This document shows positions 1 through 8,133 of a stretch of 64,000 nucleotides of DNA, one piece after another. Each line of letters starts with the position of its first letter. Position 1 is the first letter of the stretch. The position numbers and the translations under genes were made by a program. The DNA lies in NCBI GenBank assembly GCA_040219355.1, contig JAVJSN010000010.1, positions 62,001 to 126,000 on the forward strand, written 5' to 3'. Under the pieces are notes generated by a model. That model was not told the origin of the DNA. It did not search any database and was given only the letters and a program-made list of their open reading frames with translations. The DNA is from MH13 sp040219355 (GTDB taxonomy: Bacteria; Pseudomonadota; Alphaproteobacteria; Rhizobiales; MH13).

Positions 1-886
1 GCGGCAAATTGGCGGCATCCAGCACCACCTCACGATCAAAGGTCGCGCCTTCATCGGTCGGCAACGTTTTCCAGTAAGCCAATGCCTTCTCAAGGGCTTC
101 ACCTTTGGGCGCGCGTGGACGACCCTCGATATAGGCGTAGGTTTTTTCATCCGGCGCGATCAGGCCAGCCCGGGCGCCACCTTCAATCGCCATGTTGCAA
201 AGCGTCATGCGGCCTTCCATCGAAAGCGCTTCGATGGCTTCGCCAGCATATTCGATCACCGAACCGGTGCCCCCAGCGGTGCCGATTTTTCCGATGATGG
301 CCATCGTGATGTCTTTGGCCGTCACGCCGGCAGGCAATTTGCCGTTCACGGTGACGCGCATGTTCTTGGCTTTTTTCTGGATCAGCGTTTGTGTGGCCAG
401 CACATGCTCAACCTCAGACGTCCCGATGCCGTGCGCCAAAGCACCAAACGCGCCATGGGTGGAGGTATGGCTATCGCCGCACACAATCGTCATGCCTGGC
501 AGCGTGAAGCCCTGCTCAGGTCCAACAATATGCACGATGCCTTGGCGGATATCGACTTCATCATAATAATCGATGCCAAACTCTTTGGCGTTTTGCGCAA
601 GTGTATCCACTTGCAAGGCGCTTTCAGGGTCATCAATGCCCTTGGAGCGGTCCGTGGTAGGCACGTTGTGATCCACCACAGCCAGAGTTCTTTCCGGCGC
701 CCGCACCTTGCGGCCGGTCATCCGCAAACCTTCAAAAGCCTGAGGACTGGTCACTTCATGAACAAGGTGCCGATCGATGTAGAGCAGCCCGGTGCCATCA
801 TCTTGCATGTGAACCAGGTGATCATCCCAGATCTTGTCATACATCGTGCGGGGATGAGTGGTGGTCTTGCCCGAAGCGTCGGCCAT
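1..886 (-). CDS. leuC: 3-isopropylmalate dehydratase large subunit, 5' part (window edge)
   Basis: Reading the minus strand from an ATG at 886 gives about 295 open codons beginning MADASGKTTTHPRTMYDKIW and running off the left edge. The segments HDG-like LLYIDRHLVHEVTSPQAF, VDHNVPT, CGDSHTSTHGAFGALAHGIG and GTGSVIEYAGEAI are characteristic of the aconitase-fold LeuC family. LeuC works with LeuD to isomerise 2-isopropylmalate to 3-isopropylmalate in leucine synthesis. Only the N-terminal portion is here; the [4Fe-4S]-binding cysteines of the family lie further on, outside the window. AGGA lies just upstream of the start. The partner leuD is not in this window; leuB is 21 kb away on the other strand. 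Confidence 0.95.
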   Translation of the reverse strand, partial: MADASGKTTTHPRTMYDKIWDDHLVHMQDDGTGLLYIDRHLVHEVTSPQAFEGLRMTGRKVRAPERTLAVVDHNVPTTDRSKGIDDPESALQVDTLAQNAKEFGIDYYDEVDIRQGIVHIVGPEQGFTLPGMTIVCGDSHTSTHGAFGALAHGIGTSEVEHVLATQTLIQKKAKNMRVTVNGKLPAGVTAKDITMAIIGKIGTAGGTGSVIEYAGEAIEALSMEGRMTLCNMAIEGGARAGLIAPDEKTYAYIEGRPRAPKGEALEKALAYWKTLPTDEGATFDREVVLDAANLP

Positions 887-1074
887 GGTGAAATCCTGCG
901 GTTTGGAAGGGTATCGAGCACTTCAGATAGCGAGTCTGTGCGTGGGTTGCAACGCCTTGGCAGGAATGCGGCCACGCATGCTTTGTGTTGGCCAGCCAAG
1001 GACGACCATTCCGGAAAAATGTTCGGCTTTTTCTGGAAGCCATTCAGACAACATTCAGGTGTAGCGGCCTTGAT

Positions 1075-1088
1075 GTGACGTTCGTCAC
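1075..1088. promoter_or_regulatory. perfect palindrome in the leuC / secreted-protein intergenic region
   Basis: The stretch 887-1270 between the divergent leuC and the six-domain secreted protein holds no convincing gene. It contains GTGACGTTCGTCAC, two 6-base arms around TT. It lies 188 bases upstream of the leuC start and 182 bases upstream of the secreted-protein start, so it could act on either promoter. Operator function is inference from symmetry and position only; no regulator is assigned. Confidence 0.35.
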
Positions 1089-1270
1089 GTCGTGGACGCA
1101 TAGGTCTGCTAAATGACGAAGCCTGCTTGGCGTACTCGGCTTGCCACCACTTGGTGGACAAGTCCAGCAGGGCAGGCGTAACCTTATTCGCGTCACAGAA
1201 TACTGGGCAGACAAGCCGCGCAGCTTTTTTTCAAGCGCAGCACCTGCACCAACAAGGGGATCCCGCACGT

Positions 1271-3925
1271 ATGGCTTTTTCAAGCTCCACCAAACCCGCA
1301 ATGAAACTGCTCGCAGGGGTTGCCACCACCGCCCTGTCTTTGGGCCTTGTCGCCAACGCTTCGGCACAAAACAGTCAACTTGACCCAACCTTCGGCACAG
1401 TCAGCGAAGGTCAAGGTTTTGGCTCAGTATCGCAAACCATTCAGGCCGGCGGCGACATCGATGCCAGCGGCCTTGCGCCGGGTTGTAACGGCTTTATCGC
1501 AGACGCTCCTGACCTGATTCTGGAATACAATGGCGCCTTGTCAGTTTTCATTGAAGGGCAATCGGATGCCGACACCACAATGGTCGTTGAAACCCCTGAC
1601 GGCGCTATTCTCTGCAACGACGATTTCAACGGACTGAACCCAGGCATCGAAACATCGTCCGGTGAACCGGGCCGCTATGCCGTGTGGATCGGCACGTATG
1701 AGCCAATCCAAAACAACACCTATCCCGATGCGGACATTGTGCTGAGCGAGTTGCAAGCAACCGCCTCACCGGCAACACCTTCACCAGGTGGCACGGCCAC
1801 TGGGTTCAATACACAAGAAGCGCCAGCGTTTGGGGAAATTGAGATTGCCGCAGGTTTCGGTAGCCAGGACTTCACCCTTCAAGCAGGCGGTTTCATCGAC
1901 GCCTTTGAGACCAATCAAGCCTGCGCCGGGTTCATCGCCGATGTGCCCGATTACCAGCTAACTGTCTCGCCGGGCATGAGCAGTCCAATCGATCTGGCGG
2001 TAACCTCCGATGTCGACACGACATTGGTCGTTGTCGCTCCAAACGGCACTGTGCTGTGCAATGATGATGCCGTTGATCTTAATCCTGGCCTTCAGATCAG
2101 CAATCCGCAAGCAGGAAGCTACGCGGTTTGGGTTGGAACCTTTGGCCCCATCGAAAACGATTTCTATCCTGAAGCGGTGCTCAATGTTTCCACCACCGGA
2201 GCACCAGTTACACCGGCAACGCCAAGCACGCCTTCCTCAACTGGCAGCGGCTTCAATCCCAATCAGCCACCAGCTTTTGGCGAAATTTCCGTCACATCGG
2301 GCTTCGGCACGCAGACGTTCGAACTGCAGGCCGGAGGGGATAGAGATGCCTTTGGAATTAACAACGACTGCGCTGGCTTTGTCGCCGATGTCCCCGACTA
2401 TGTGATCAACTATCAGGGCGGTAGCCGCGGACCGCTGGATATTGGCGTTGAATCAACCGAGGACACCACATTGGTGGTCGTCGATCCGAACGGCCGCGTT
2501 TTCTGCAATGATGACGATCTGGACCTCAACCCAGCACTCTCCATCGCCTCCCCGGCGGCGGGCAATTATGGTGTTTGGGTCGGAACATTCAGCCCAATCC
2601 AGAACGACTTTTACCCCGACGCAACACTGACCATCACAAGCGGCCCAGGCGGTGACAGCGGGTCTGTTTCTCCAGGCGGGGCAGGCGGAAGCTTGGGTGA
2701 TCGCCTTCGCTTGGCGCCTACCTTCGGGTCCACGCGGCTTGGTACAGGGTTCGGGTCCCACAGTGTTGATCTGCAAGCCGGTGGCGCGATGGATGGGTCC
2801 ACGCTTGGTCAATTCTGCAACGGCTTCCTCGCCGAAGCACCTGATTACGTCGTCAACTACAACGGCAATCAGGCTTTGCGCATCACGGCAACGTCCGAGG
2901 ATGACACCACAATGGCCGTCGCTCTGCCGAACGGCGAGGTCCAGTGCAATGATGATTTTGCCGGGCTTAACCCTGGCCTCATCGCCCCAGAAGGTCTGGC
3001 TGGTGACTACGCGATCTGGATTGGCACTTTCAATCCGATCGAGAATGACACGTTCCCGCAAACCAACCTTGTGATCGAGGAAATTTCCACCACCAAAACA
3101 CAACCGTCAGGCGCGATCACATCGATGTCACTAACGGCAGGCTTCACCCCCGATCCCTTCACCACCGTGCTCGCAGCCGGTGGCTTTATCGATGCCAGCT
3201 CCATTGACCCTGCCTGTTGGGGAAACATCGCGTCCGAGCCGGACTTCGTGCTCAACTACACATCTGGTGATTGGCCGCTGCGCGTGTTCGTCAACTCCGA
3301 CGCCGACACGACACTGCTTGTGCGCACGCCAACCGGCGAGGTGCTGTGCAACGATGATGCAGATGGCCTCAATCCGGCGGTCTCACAGACCAATCCAACG
3401 TCAGGTCGTTATGAGATCTTCATCGGCACCTATGACCCGTCAGCCGGCAACCCAGAAGCAACGCTGGCGATCAGTGAAATCTTAGACGAAAAAATCCTAC
3501 CTGACGGCGCCGTCACCGAAGCAGTCGTTACCGGTGGCATGACACGCCAGGAGTTTGAACTCTTGGCCGGCGGCTCCTTTGAGGCCTTCAACACATTCGG
3601 CGGCACCTGCAATGGCTTCATCGCCTCCAACCCGGACTTCATCGCCTATGTCGATGATGCAGGCCTCGATGTGGAGATGACTGTGCGCTCGGCCGAGGAC
3701 ACCACACTGGCGGTGCGCACCCCTGATGGCTCAGTTCTGTGCGACGATGATTCAGGTGGTGATTTCAACCCATTGGTCCTCGTCGATAGCGCCCAAACGG
3801 GAGCCTATGAGATCTGGCTGGGCACCTTTTCTTCGGTCGGCAATGCTCCCGCCACACTCTCTGTGCGTGACGTCAATGCTGCCAGCGGCACGGCGCCGAA
3901 CGTTCCAGGCGGCGGCAAGAAATAG
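1271..3925 (+). CDS. large secreted protein with six repeated beta-rich domains
   Basis: Encodes 884 residues. The ATG at 1271 was chosen because it is followed directly by a signal peptide (basic start, LLAGVATTALSLGL core, ANASAQ cleavage-like end) and has a GGGGA 10 bases upstream. After it come six copies of a domain of about 131-149 residues. Each copy has an AGGxxDA segment, a C-x-GF-I/L-A-x-x-P-D segment, D-x-D/E-DTT-h-V, then CNDD (CDDD in the last) and LNP/FNP. The CNDD-type motifs start near residues 115, 263, 412, 559, 693 and 824. The DTT...PDG...CNDD pattern resembles PPC-like (pre-peptidase C-terminal) sandwich domains, but no protease domain is attached. Two cysteines recur per copy, suggesting a disulfide in each domain. 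Linkers after copies 1-3 are Pro/Thr/Ser/Gly-rich and the protein ends GGGKK. I infer an exported or surface protein; its function is unknown. Confidence 0.85.
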   Translation: MAFSSSTKPAMKLLAGVATTALSLGLVANASAQNSQLDPTFGTVSEGQGFGSVSQTIQAGGDIDASGLAPGCNGFIADAPDLILEYNGALSVFIEGQSDADTTMVVETPDGAILCNDDFNGLNPGIETSSGEPGRYAVWIGTYEPIQNNTYPDADIVLSELQATASPATPSPGGTATGFNTQEAPAFGEIEIAAGFGSQDFTLQAGGFIDAFETNQACAGFIADVPDYQLTVSPGMSSPIDLAVTSDVDTTLVVVAPNGTVLCNDDAVDLNPGLQISNPQAGSYAVWVGTFGPIENDFYPEAVLNVSTTGAPVTPATPSTPSSTGSGFNPNQPPAFGEISVTSGFGTQTFELQAGGDRDAFGINNDCAGFVADVPDYVINYQGGSRGPLDIGVESTEDTTLVVVDPNGRVFCNDDDLDLNPALSIASPAAGNYGVWVGTFSPIQNDFYPDATLTITSGPGGDSGSVSPGGAGGSLGDRLRLAPTFGSTRLGTGFGSHSVDLQAGGAMDGSTLGQFCNGFLAEAPDYVVNYNGNQALRITATSEDDTTMAVALPNGEVQCNDDFAGLNPGLIAPEGLAGDYAIWIGTFNPIENDTFPQTNLVIEEISTTKTQPSGAITSMSLTAGFTPDPFTTVLAAGGFIDASSIDPACWGNIASEPDFVLNYTSGDWPLRVFVNSDADTTLLVRTPTGEVLCNDDADGLNPAVSQTNPTSGRYEIFIGTYDPSAGNPEATLAISEILDEKILPDGAVTEAVVTGGMTRQEFELLAGGSFEAFNTFGGTCNGFIASNPDFIAYVDDAGLDVEMTVRSAEDTTLAVRTPDGSVLCDDDSGGDFNPLVLVDSAQTGAYEIWLGTFSSVGNAPATLSVRDVNAASGTAPNVPGGGKK

Positions 3926-4136
3926 CCATTGCCAAACAACCCTCGAGGTCGGCGGTGAGCATCGCCATTGTCGATCTCAAATTTTGGTGACCGGTTGGGA
4001 ACCAAACCCTTTTTGTAGCGTTTCGTGATCAGGGCATTGATCGCGAACAATCGACAGAAGTGTCCTTAGAGGGCATCTTGTCACCGCCGCGTGTTGATGG
4101 ATCGACACGTCCACCGCAATTCAGGAGATTTTCGTG

Positions 4137-4454
4137 ATGTCGCAGACCCAAGCTCTTCGTACCTCCACCCAGCGTGGCTTCAAGCGTGTTGCCGCCAGCG
4201 TCGTTTTGGCCGGCGCGCTGGCTATGGCGGGTTGCCAGTCTATGAGCCGCGTTGAACAAAACACCCTTGCAGGCGGTGTCGTTGGCGGTGGCTTGGCTGC
4301 GCTGACAGCAGCCGCCTTTGGCGCAAGCGCCGGTTGGGTTGTGGTTGCCGGCGCCGCTGGCGCAGCAGCAGGTGCGATCTACGCTCGCAACGCAACGACC
4401 AATGAATGCGCCGTTTCGAACGGAGACGGCACCTATCGCATCGTGCGCTGTTAA
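4137..4454 (+). CDS. small glycine-zipper lipoprotein
   Basis: Encodes 105 residues from the ATG at 4137; AGGAG sits 9 bases before it, and the GTG immediately upstream at 4134 is a less likely start. The N-terminus is basic, followed by a hydrophobic segment VVLAGALAMAGC that ends in a probable lipobox cysteine. The middle is a glycine-zipper-like membrane segment (GGVVGGGLAAL and GAAGAAAGAIYA). The C-terminal tail NATTNECAVSNGDGTYRIV carries one more cysteine before the terminal RC. The pattern fits small outer-membrane or cell-envelope proteins of the glycine-zipper type. It ends 22 bases before a strong terminator, so it is probably monocistronic. Function beyond envelope location is not assignable. 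Confidence 0.75.
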   Translation: MSQTQALRTSTQRGFKRVAASVVLAGALAMAGCQSMSRVEQNTLAGGVVGGGLAALTAAAFGASAGWVVVAGAAGAAAGAIYARNATTNECAVSNGDGTYRIVRC

Positions 4455-4475
4455 CGGCCCCAACACGCATTTTGG

Positions 4476-4504
4476 CCCGGCTCAAACGTATGAGCCGGGT
4501 TTTT
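4476..4504 (+). terminator. rho-independent terminator after the lipoprotein gene
   Basis: The arms CCCGGCTCA and TGAGCCGGG pair perfectly over 9 bases around the loop AACGTA and are followed by five T. It follows the lipoprotein stop by 22 bases and ends just before the Nudix gene. This makes the GTG at 4506 an unlikely start for that gene. Confidence 0.85.
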
Positions 4505-4529
4505 CGTGCGTACACATGAGGTCCAACCG

Positions 4530-5114
4530 TTGAACGAAACAGAGTTCTTTCGCCCCATAAAGCAAACCGTTTTGGCCGATGAATGGGGCACGCTTACCAA
4601 ACACACGTTCGCACTCAAACGTCGCGATGACACCTGGCAGGAGCAAACGCGCGAAGCCTATGATCGTGGAAACGGCGCGGCTTGTCTGCTCTACAATCGT
4701 GAGCAAGGCACCGTGCTTCTGGTCAAACAGTTCCGCCTGCCCGCCAAACTCAATGATCATGATGGGTTTTTGATCGAGGCGCCCGCAGGTCTCCTGGAAG
4801 GCATGAATCCTGCCGAGCGTATGCGCGCCGAGCTTGAAGAGGAAACGGGGTTTTCCGTCTCGACGCTCACCATGGTCTTTGATGCGTTCATGAGCCCCGG
4901 CTCTGTAACCGAAAAACTCGCCTGCTTCATCGGCATCTACACTGGCAAAGACCAGGTATCAGATGGTGGTGGCCACCCCGACGAGGGTGAAGACATCGAG
5001 GTCTTGCACATCCCTTTGGATGAGGCTTTGGCGATGATCGCATCAGGCGAGATAGCGGACGCCAAAACGATCATGCTGTTGCAGCACCTAGCGCTGAACA
5101 AACAGCAAATTTGA
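4530..5114 (+). CDS. nudK: Nudix hydrolase, NudK-like (GDP-mannose pyrophosphatase family)
   Basis: Encodes 194 residues from a TTG at 4530, preceded by GAGGT at 7 bases. An upstream in-frame GTG at 4506 lies directly on the terminator's T tract and lacks a ribosome site. The family hydrolyses nucleoside diphosphates linked to a sugar, classically GDP-mannose. A Nudix box is visible as EAPAGLLEGMNPAERMR followed by AELEEETGF. Its catalytic REUxEE core is present as AELEEE, so the usual Arg is Ala, with Arg one position earlier. The neighbouring AYDRGNGAACLLYNRE and QFRLPA segments match NudK-type proteins, as does the length (about 190 residues). It stands alone between two terminators. Confidence 0.8.
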   Translation: MNETEFFRPIKQTVLADEWGTLTKHTFALKRRDDTWQEQTREAYDRGNGAACLLYNREQGTVLLVKQFRLPAKLNDHDGFLIEAPAGLLEGMNPAERMRAELEEETGFSVSTLTMVFDAFMSPGSVTEKLACFIGIYTGKDQVSDGGGHPDEGEDIEVLHIPLDEALAMIASGEIADAKTIMLLQHLALNKQQI

Positions 5115-5132
5115 AATGGTGCAACACGCACA

Positions 5133-5160
5133 AAAAAGGCGGCCAATGAGCCGCCTTTTT
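5133..5160. terminator. bidirectional terminator between nudK and rplS
   Basis: AAAAAGGCGGC and GCCGCCTTTTT form an 11-base perfect stem with loop CAATGA. The T/A runs on both sides let it work for nudK (rightward) and for rplS (leftward), whose stop codons face it. Confidence 0.85.
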
Positions 5161-5182
5161 CACAATCAGAATTGCCAGAAGC

Positions 5183-5716
5183 CTATTCGGCTTTGTCCTC
5201 GGCAGGCGCTTCGGCTGCGGCAGCTTCAGCTGCTGCGGCTTCTGCCGCCTTGGCTTCTGCTTCTGCAGCGGACTTGGCTTCTTCTTTGGCGACCTGGGCG
5301 GCAGCTTTCTCAGCAACAATCCCTGCGCGCACTTCATCGTTCAGCGAACGGGCACGCACATTGGTAGCCTCGGCGATACGCGCCGATTTACCGCGACGAT
5401 CGCGCAGGTAATACAGCTTGGCGCGACGTACCTTACCGCGACGGATAACTTCGATGCTGTCGAGCAGCGGTGAGTAGACCGGGAACACACGTTCCACACC
5501 TTCACCGTACGAGATTTTGCGCACCGTGAAGCTTTCATTCAGGCCACCGCCAGAACGTGCGATACACACGCCTTCATAGGCCTGCACACGGGTGCGAGTG
5601 CCTTCGGTCACACGCACATTCACCTTCAAGGTGTCGCCGGGTGAGAAGGCAGGGATAGCGCGCTTGGCTTCTAGCTCAGCGGCATGTTCTTTTTCCAGTT
5701 CAGCGATGATGTTCAT
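5183..5716 (-). CDS. rplS: 50S ribosomal protein L19
   Basis: Encodes 177 residues from the ATG at 5716, with GGAG upstream. The first ~115 residues are a normal L19 (FSPGDTLKVNVRVTEGTRTR, YEGVCIARSGGGLNESFTVR, SPLLDSIEVIRRGKVRRAKL, YYLRDRRGKSARI). L19 sits at the 30S-50S interface. The C-terminus carries about 60 extra residues rich in Ala, Glu and Lys, a low-complexity tail like those on some alphaproteobacterial ribosomal proteins. A longer upstream reading in frame to 5887 has no family support. The usual trmD-rplS neighbourhood is interrupted by a GFA-family gene and a terminator, so rplS probably has its own promoter in 5717-5885. Confidence 0.95.
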   Translation of the reverse strand: MNIIAELEKEHAAELEAKRAIPAFSPGDTLKVNVRVTEGTRTRVQAYEGVCIARSGGGLNESFTVRKISYGEGVERVFPVYSPLLDSIEVIRRGKVRRAKLYYLRDRRGKSARIAEATNVRARSLNDEVRAGIVAEKAAAQVAKEEAKSAAEAEAKAAEAAAAEAAAAEAPAEDKAE

Positions 5717-5885
5717 CTGCTGATCTCCATATTTCGGTCCAGAGGCATCACAAGGACCTTGCGCAAAAGGCGCTGTAGAAGGCCGCAGGATGCGTGCGTG
5801 TTCGAGCAAAGCCCGTCGGTGATGACCGTTACGATCTACCTGGCGCGAAGAAAGCGCCCCAAGTGCACAGGCTGTTTTAAAATCC

Positions 5886-5910
5886 AAAAGCCCGGCAGTT
5901 GCCTACCGGG
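5886..5910 (-). terminator. terminator with GCAA tetraloop after the GFA-family gene
   Basis: On the minus strand CCCGGTAG and CTGCCGGG pair over 8 bases (one T-G wobble) around the tetraloop GCAA and are followed by CTTTT. It lies 43 bases after the GFA-family stop and upstream of rplS, so it would separate rplS from the trmD transcript. Confidence 0.75.
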
Positions 5911-5953
5911 TGAGCTGATCGCTTACACCACGCTTTTGCGCTTGTCGAGAGGT

Positions 5954-6364
5954 TCAGGCCTCGTACTGGGCAGCCTGCGGCAAGCCATCGGTGATCTGAT
6001 AGTAATCGCCCTTGTCGGCGACAAAAATATGGCTAGCAAGCGACAAGCCCGTTGGCTGGTCCAGACACCCGATATTGATGCTCATGGCCTGGCTGCCATC
6101 ATCCCAAAACAACCCCGATCCGCAGACTAAGCAAAACCCGCGTCGGGCAAAGTCAGACGAGCGATACCACGCCAGTGTATCGTCGCTTTCAAACCCGATC
6201 GCCGTCTTGGCGACAACGCCTGAGACCTGGTAGTGCCCGCTTTGGCGGCGGCACTGGCCGCAGTGGCAGGCTGAAAGCTCACTCATCGCCCCTTGAATTG
6301 TGAAGGCCACCGACCCGCAGAGGCACTGCCCACGCCACGTTCCGCCATCCGATGCTTTATCCAT
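5954..6364 (-). CDS. GFA/CENP-V domain protein (glutathione-dependent formaldehyde-activating-like)
   Basis: Encodes 136 residues. The zinc-binding cysteine pattern of the GFA (Mss4-like) fold is present: CLCGSVAF near residue 15, then ACHCGQCRRQSG around 33-42, and FCLVCGSGLFW near 79-84. Members bind zinc and some act on S-hydroxymethylglutathione, but many are of unknown substrate, so an enzymatic role is inference. The gene begins 12 bases after the trmD stop on the same strand and ends before a hairpin terminator. It is therefore an insertion into the usual trmD-rplS arrangement and is probably co-transcribed with trmD. Confidence 0.85.
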   Translation of the reverse strand: MDKASDGGTWRGQCLCGSVAFTIQGAMSELSACHCGQCRRQSGHYQVSGVVAKTAIGFESDDTLAWYRSSDFARRGFCLVCGSGLFWDDGSQAMSINIGCLDQPTGLSLASHIFVADKGDYYQITDGLPQAAQYEA

Positions 6365-6376
6365 CCTCTTCTCTCA

Positions 6377-7057
6377 CTATCTAAGAAGATCAGGGCGCCG
6401 GGCGCGCGTTAGGGCCTCGGCCTGCTCGCGCCGCCATGCTTCGATCTTCTTGTGGTCGCCAGAACGCAGAACATCCGGGATCGTCCGCCCCTCCCACTCC
6501 ACCGGCCGCGTGTAGTGCGGGTGCTCAAGCAAACCTTCCTCAAAGCTCTCATGTGTACCAGACACATCATTGCCCATGACGCCGGGCAACAGACGCACCA
6601 CGGCATCCAAAAGCACCTGAGCAGCCACCTCGCCGCCCGACAGCACATAGTCGCCAATAGAAACTTCAGCCAGACCGCGCGCTTCGATCACGCGCTCATC
6701 CACGCCTTCAAAGCGCCCACATACGATCACCGCGCCAGGACCATTGGCCAAATCGCGCACCATCGTTTGCGTGAGCGGTACGCCACGCGGCGACATCAAC
6801 AGTTTAGGGCGCGGGTCATCAGCCGGCACATGGGCATCAAGCGCCTTGGCCAAGATATCAGAGCGCAGCACCATGCCAGCACCGCCGCCAGCAGGCGTGT
6901 CATCGACCGAGCGATGTTTGTCGGTAGCGCTATCACGAATGTTGTGGGTGTCCAGCGACCAAAGACCGTCGGCCATTGCCTTGCCAGCCAGCGCCGCGCC
7001 CAGCGTTCCGGGAAACATATCCGGGTAAAGGGTGAAGACATCAGCCCGAAAAATCAT
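6377..7057 (-). CDS. trmD: tRNA (guanine(37)-N1)-methyltransferase
   Basis: Encodes 226 residues, close to the usual length of the alphaproteobacterial enzyme. TrmD uses S-adenosylmethionine to methylate G37 next to the anticodon, preventing frameshifting. Family hallmarks are FRADVFTLYPDMFPG at the start, DTPAGGGAGMVLR, LLMSPRGVPLTQ, VCGRFEGVDERVIE, SIGDYVLSGGE (trefoil-knot SAM site) and HPHYTRPVEWEGR. Its ATG overlaps the rimM stop as ATGA, implying translational coupling. Confidence 0.97.
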   Translation of the reverse strand: MIFRADVFTLYPDMFPGTLGAALAGKAMADGLWSLDTHNIRDSATDKHRSVDDTPAGGGAGMVLRSDILAKALDAHVPADDPRPKLLMSPRGVPLTQTMVRDLANGPGAVIVCGRFEGVDERVIEARGLAEVSIGDYVLSGGEVAAQVLLDAVVRLLPGVMGNDVSGTHESFEEGLLEHPHYTRPVEWEGRTIPDVLRSGDHKKIEAWRREQAEALTRARRPDLLR

Positions 7058-7611
7058 CCGTCAGCCTCAGCAGGCTTCTTCTTCGGTGGGTCGAGTAACC
7101 CATCGGGTGGGTCCAGCGCCACATACCCATCGGCAATCTTCACGGTCGGCACGATAGCCTTGGTGAAAGGCACCAACACCGTTGGGCCGCCACGATCCGG
7201 CTTAATGTCCAACAAATCATCGGCACCATAATTGGCCACCTGAATGATCTCGCCAAAACGCGAGCCATCGATAAGTCGGGCTTCCAAGCCAATCAGATCG
7301 GTATGGTAGAAATCGTCTTCGTCTTCCACGTTAGGAAGCGCCGAACGCGGCAGACCAAGCTCAACACCGTTGAGCTCGACCACGTGATCGCGGTTGGTGA
7401 CACCCTCAAAAGTCGCCACCACCATGTCAGGCGTTTTGCCAGGCCGCAGGCTTGCGACCGTCAGCGAACCCTTGCCATCAGCCCTTTGCAGCGGGCCGTA
7501 ACCGGCAAGGCTTGCTGGATCATCGCCAAACAGTTTCACCCGCGCCGCACCACGCACACCATTGGGCGCACCGATGCGGGCAAGTATGATGAAAGGGTCT
7601 GATCCAGCCAT
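7054..7611 (-). CDS. rimM: 16S rRNA processing/ribosome maturation factor RimM
   Basis: Encodes 185 residues from the ATG at 7611. A longer open frame extends upstream into rpsP but is not coding there. RimM binds S19 and assists maturation of the 30S head. The N-terminal RimM domain (ILARIGAPNGVRGAARVKLF) and C-terminal PRC-barrel (DLIGLEARLIDGSRFGEI, DDLLDIKP, VLVPFTKAIVPTVKI) are clear. The C-terminus ends in a short Pro/Lys tail. It lies 25 bases after rpsP and overlaps trmD by 4 bases. Confidence 0.96.
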   Translation of the reverse strand: MAGSDPFIILARIGAPNGVRGAARVKLFGDDPASLAGYGPLQRADGKGSLTVASLRPGKTPDMVVATFEGVTNRDHVVELNGVELGLPRSALPNVEDEDDFYHTDLIGLEARLIDGSRFGEIIQVANYGADDLLDIKPDRGGPTVLVPFTKAIVPTVKIADGYVALDPPDGLLDPPKKKPAEADG

Positions 7612-7636
7612 GGCCAAAAAGCCGAGGGTCGAGACC

Positions 7637-8110
7637 CTATTCGGCTTTCTCTTCCTCGGCGCCAGCGTCGTCAGCGGCTGCTTCTTCAGCAGGGGCTTCT
7701 TCAGCTGAAGCCTCTTCGGCAGGCGCTTCTTCAGCAGGAGCGGCAGCCGCTTCAGCTTCGGCCTCTGCCAATGCAGCAGCCTTGTCAGCTTTTTCCTGCT
7801 CGCGCTCTTTGGCTTTGTCGCCAGGAACAGCTTTGTTTGGGTTGTTGCGCGCTTCGCGCTTGGCAAGGCCAGCTTCATCCAGGAAACGCAGCACGCGGTC
7901 GGTCGGCTGCGCGCCAACGGATAGCCAATATTCGATGCGTTCCACGTTCAGCTTCACGCGGTCTTCAGAGTCCTTTGGCAGCAGTGGGTTGTAGCTGCCC
8001 ACTTTTTCAACGTAGCGGCCATCACGCGGTGCACGCACATCCGCAGCAACGATGGAATAGTAAGGACGCTTTTTTGACCCGCCACGGGCCAGACGCAATT
8101 TGATAGCCAT
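7637..8110 (-). CDS. rpsP: 30S ribosomal protein S16 with acidic tail
   Basis: Encodes 157 residues. The first ~85 are S16 (MAIKLRLARGGSKKRPYYSI, VEKVGSYNPLLPKD, RIEYWLSVGAQPTDRV). After residue ~110 there is a long Ala/Glu tail with repeated APAEEA/ASAEEA units, ending EEEKAE. Tails like this occur in this class, though their length varies. S16 is a primary assembly protein of the 30S body. It heads the rpsP-rimM-trmD group but is preceded by two acetyltransferase genes, 23 bases upstream, rather than directly by ffh. Confidence 0.96.
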   Translation of the reverse strand: MAIKLRLARGGSKKRPYYSIVAADVRAPRDGRYVEKVGSYNPLLPKDSEDRVKLNVERIEYWLSVGAQPTDRVLRFLDEAGLAKREARNNPNKAVPGDKAKEREQEKADKAAALAEAEAEAAAAPAEEAPAEEASAEEAPAEEAAADDAGAEEEKAE

Positions 8111-8133
8111 AGATTTTCAGTTCCTTCTGTCAG

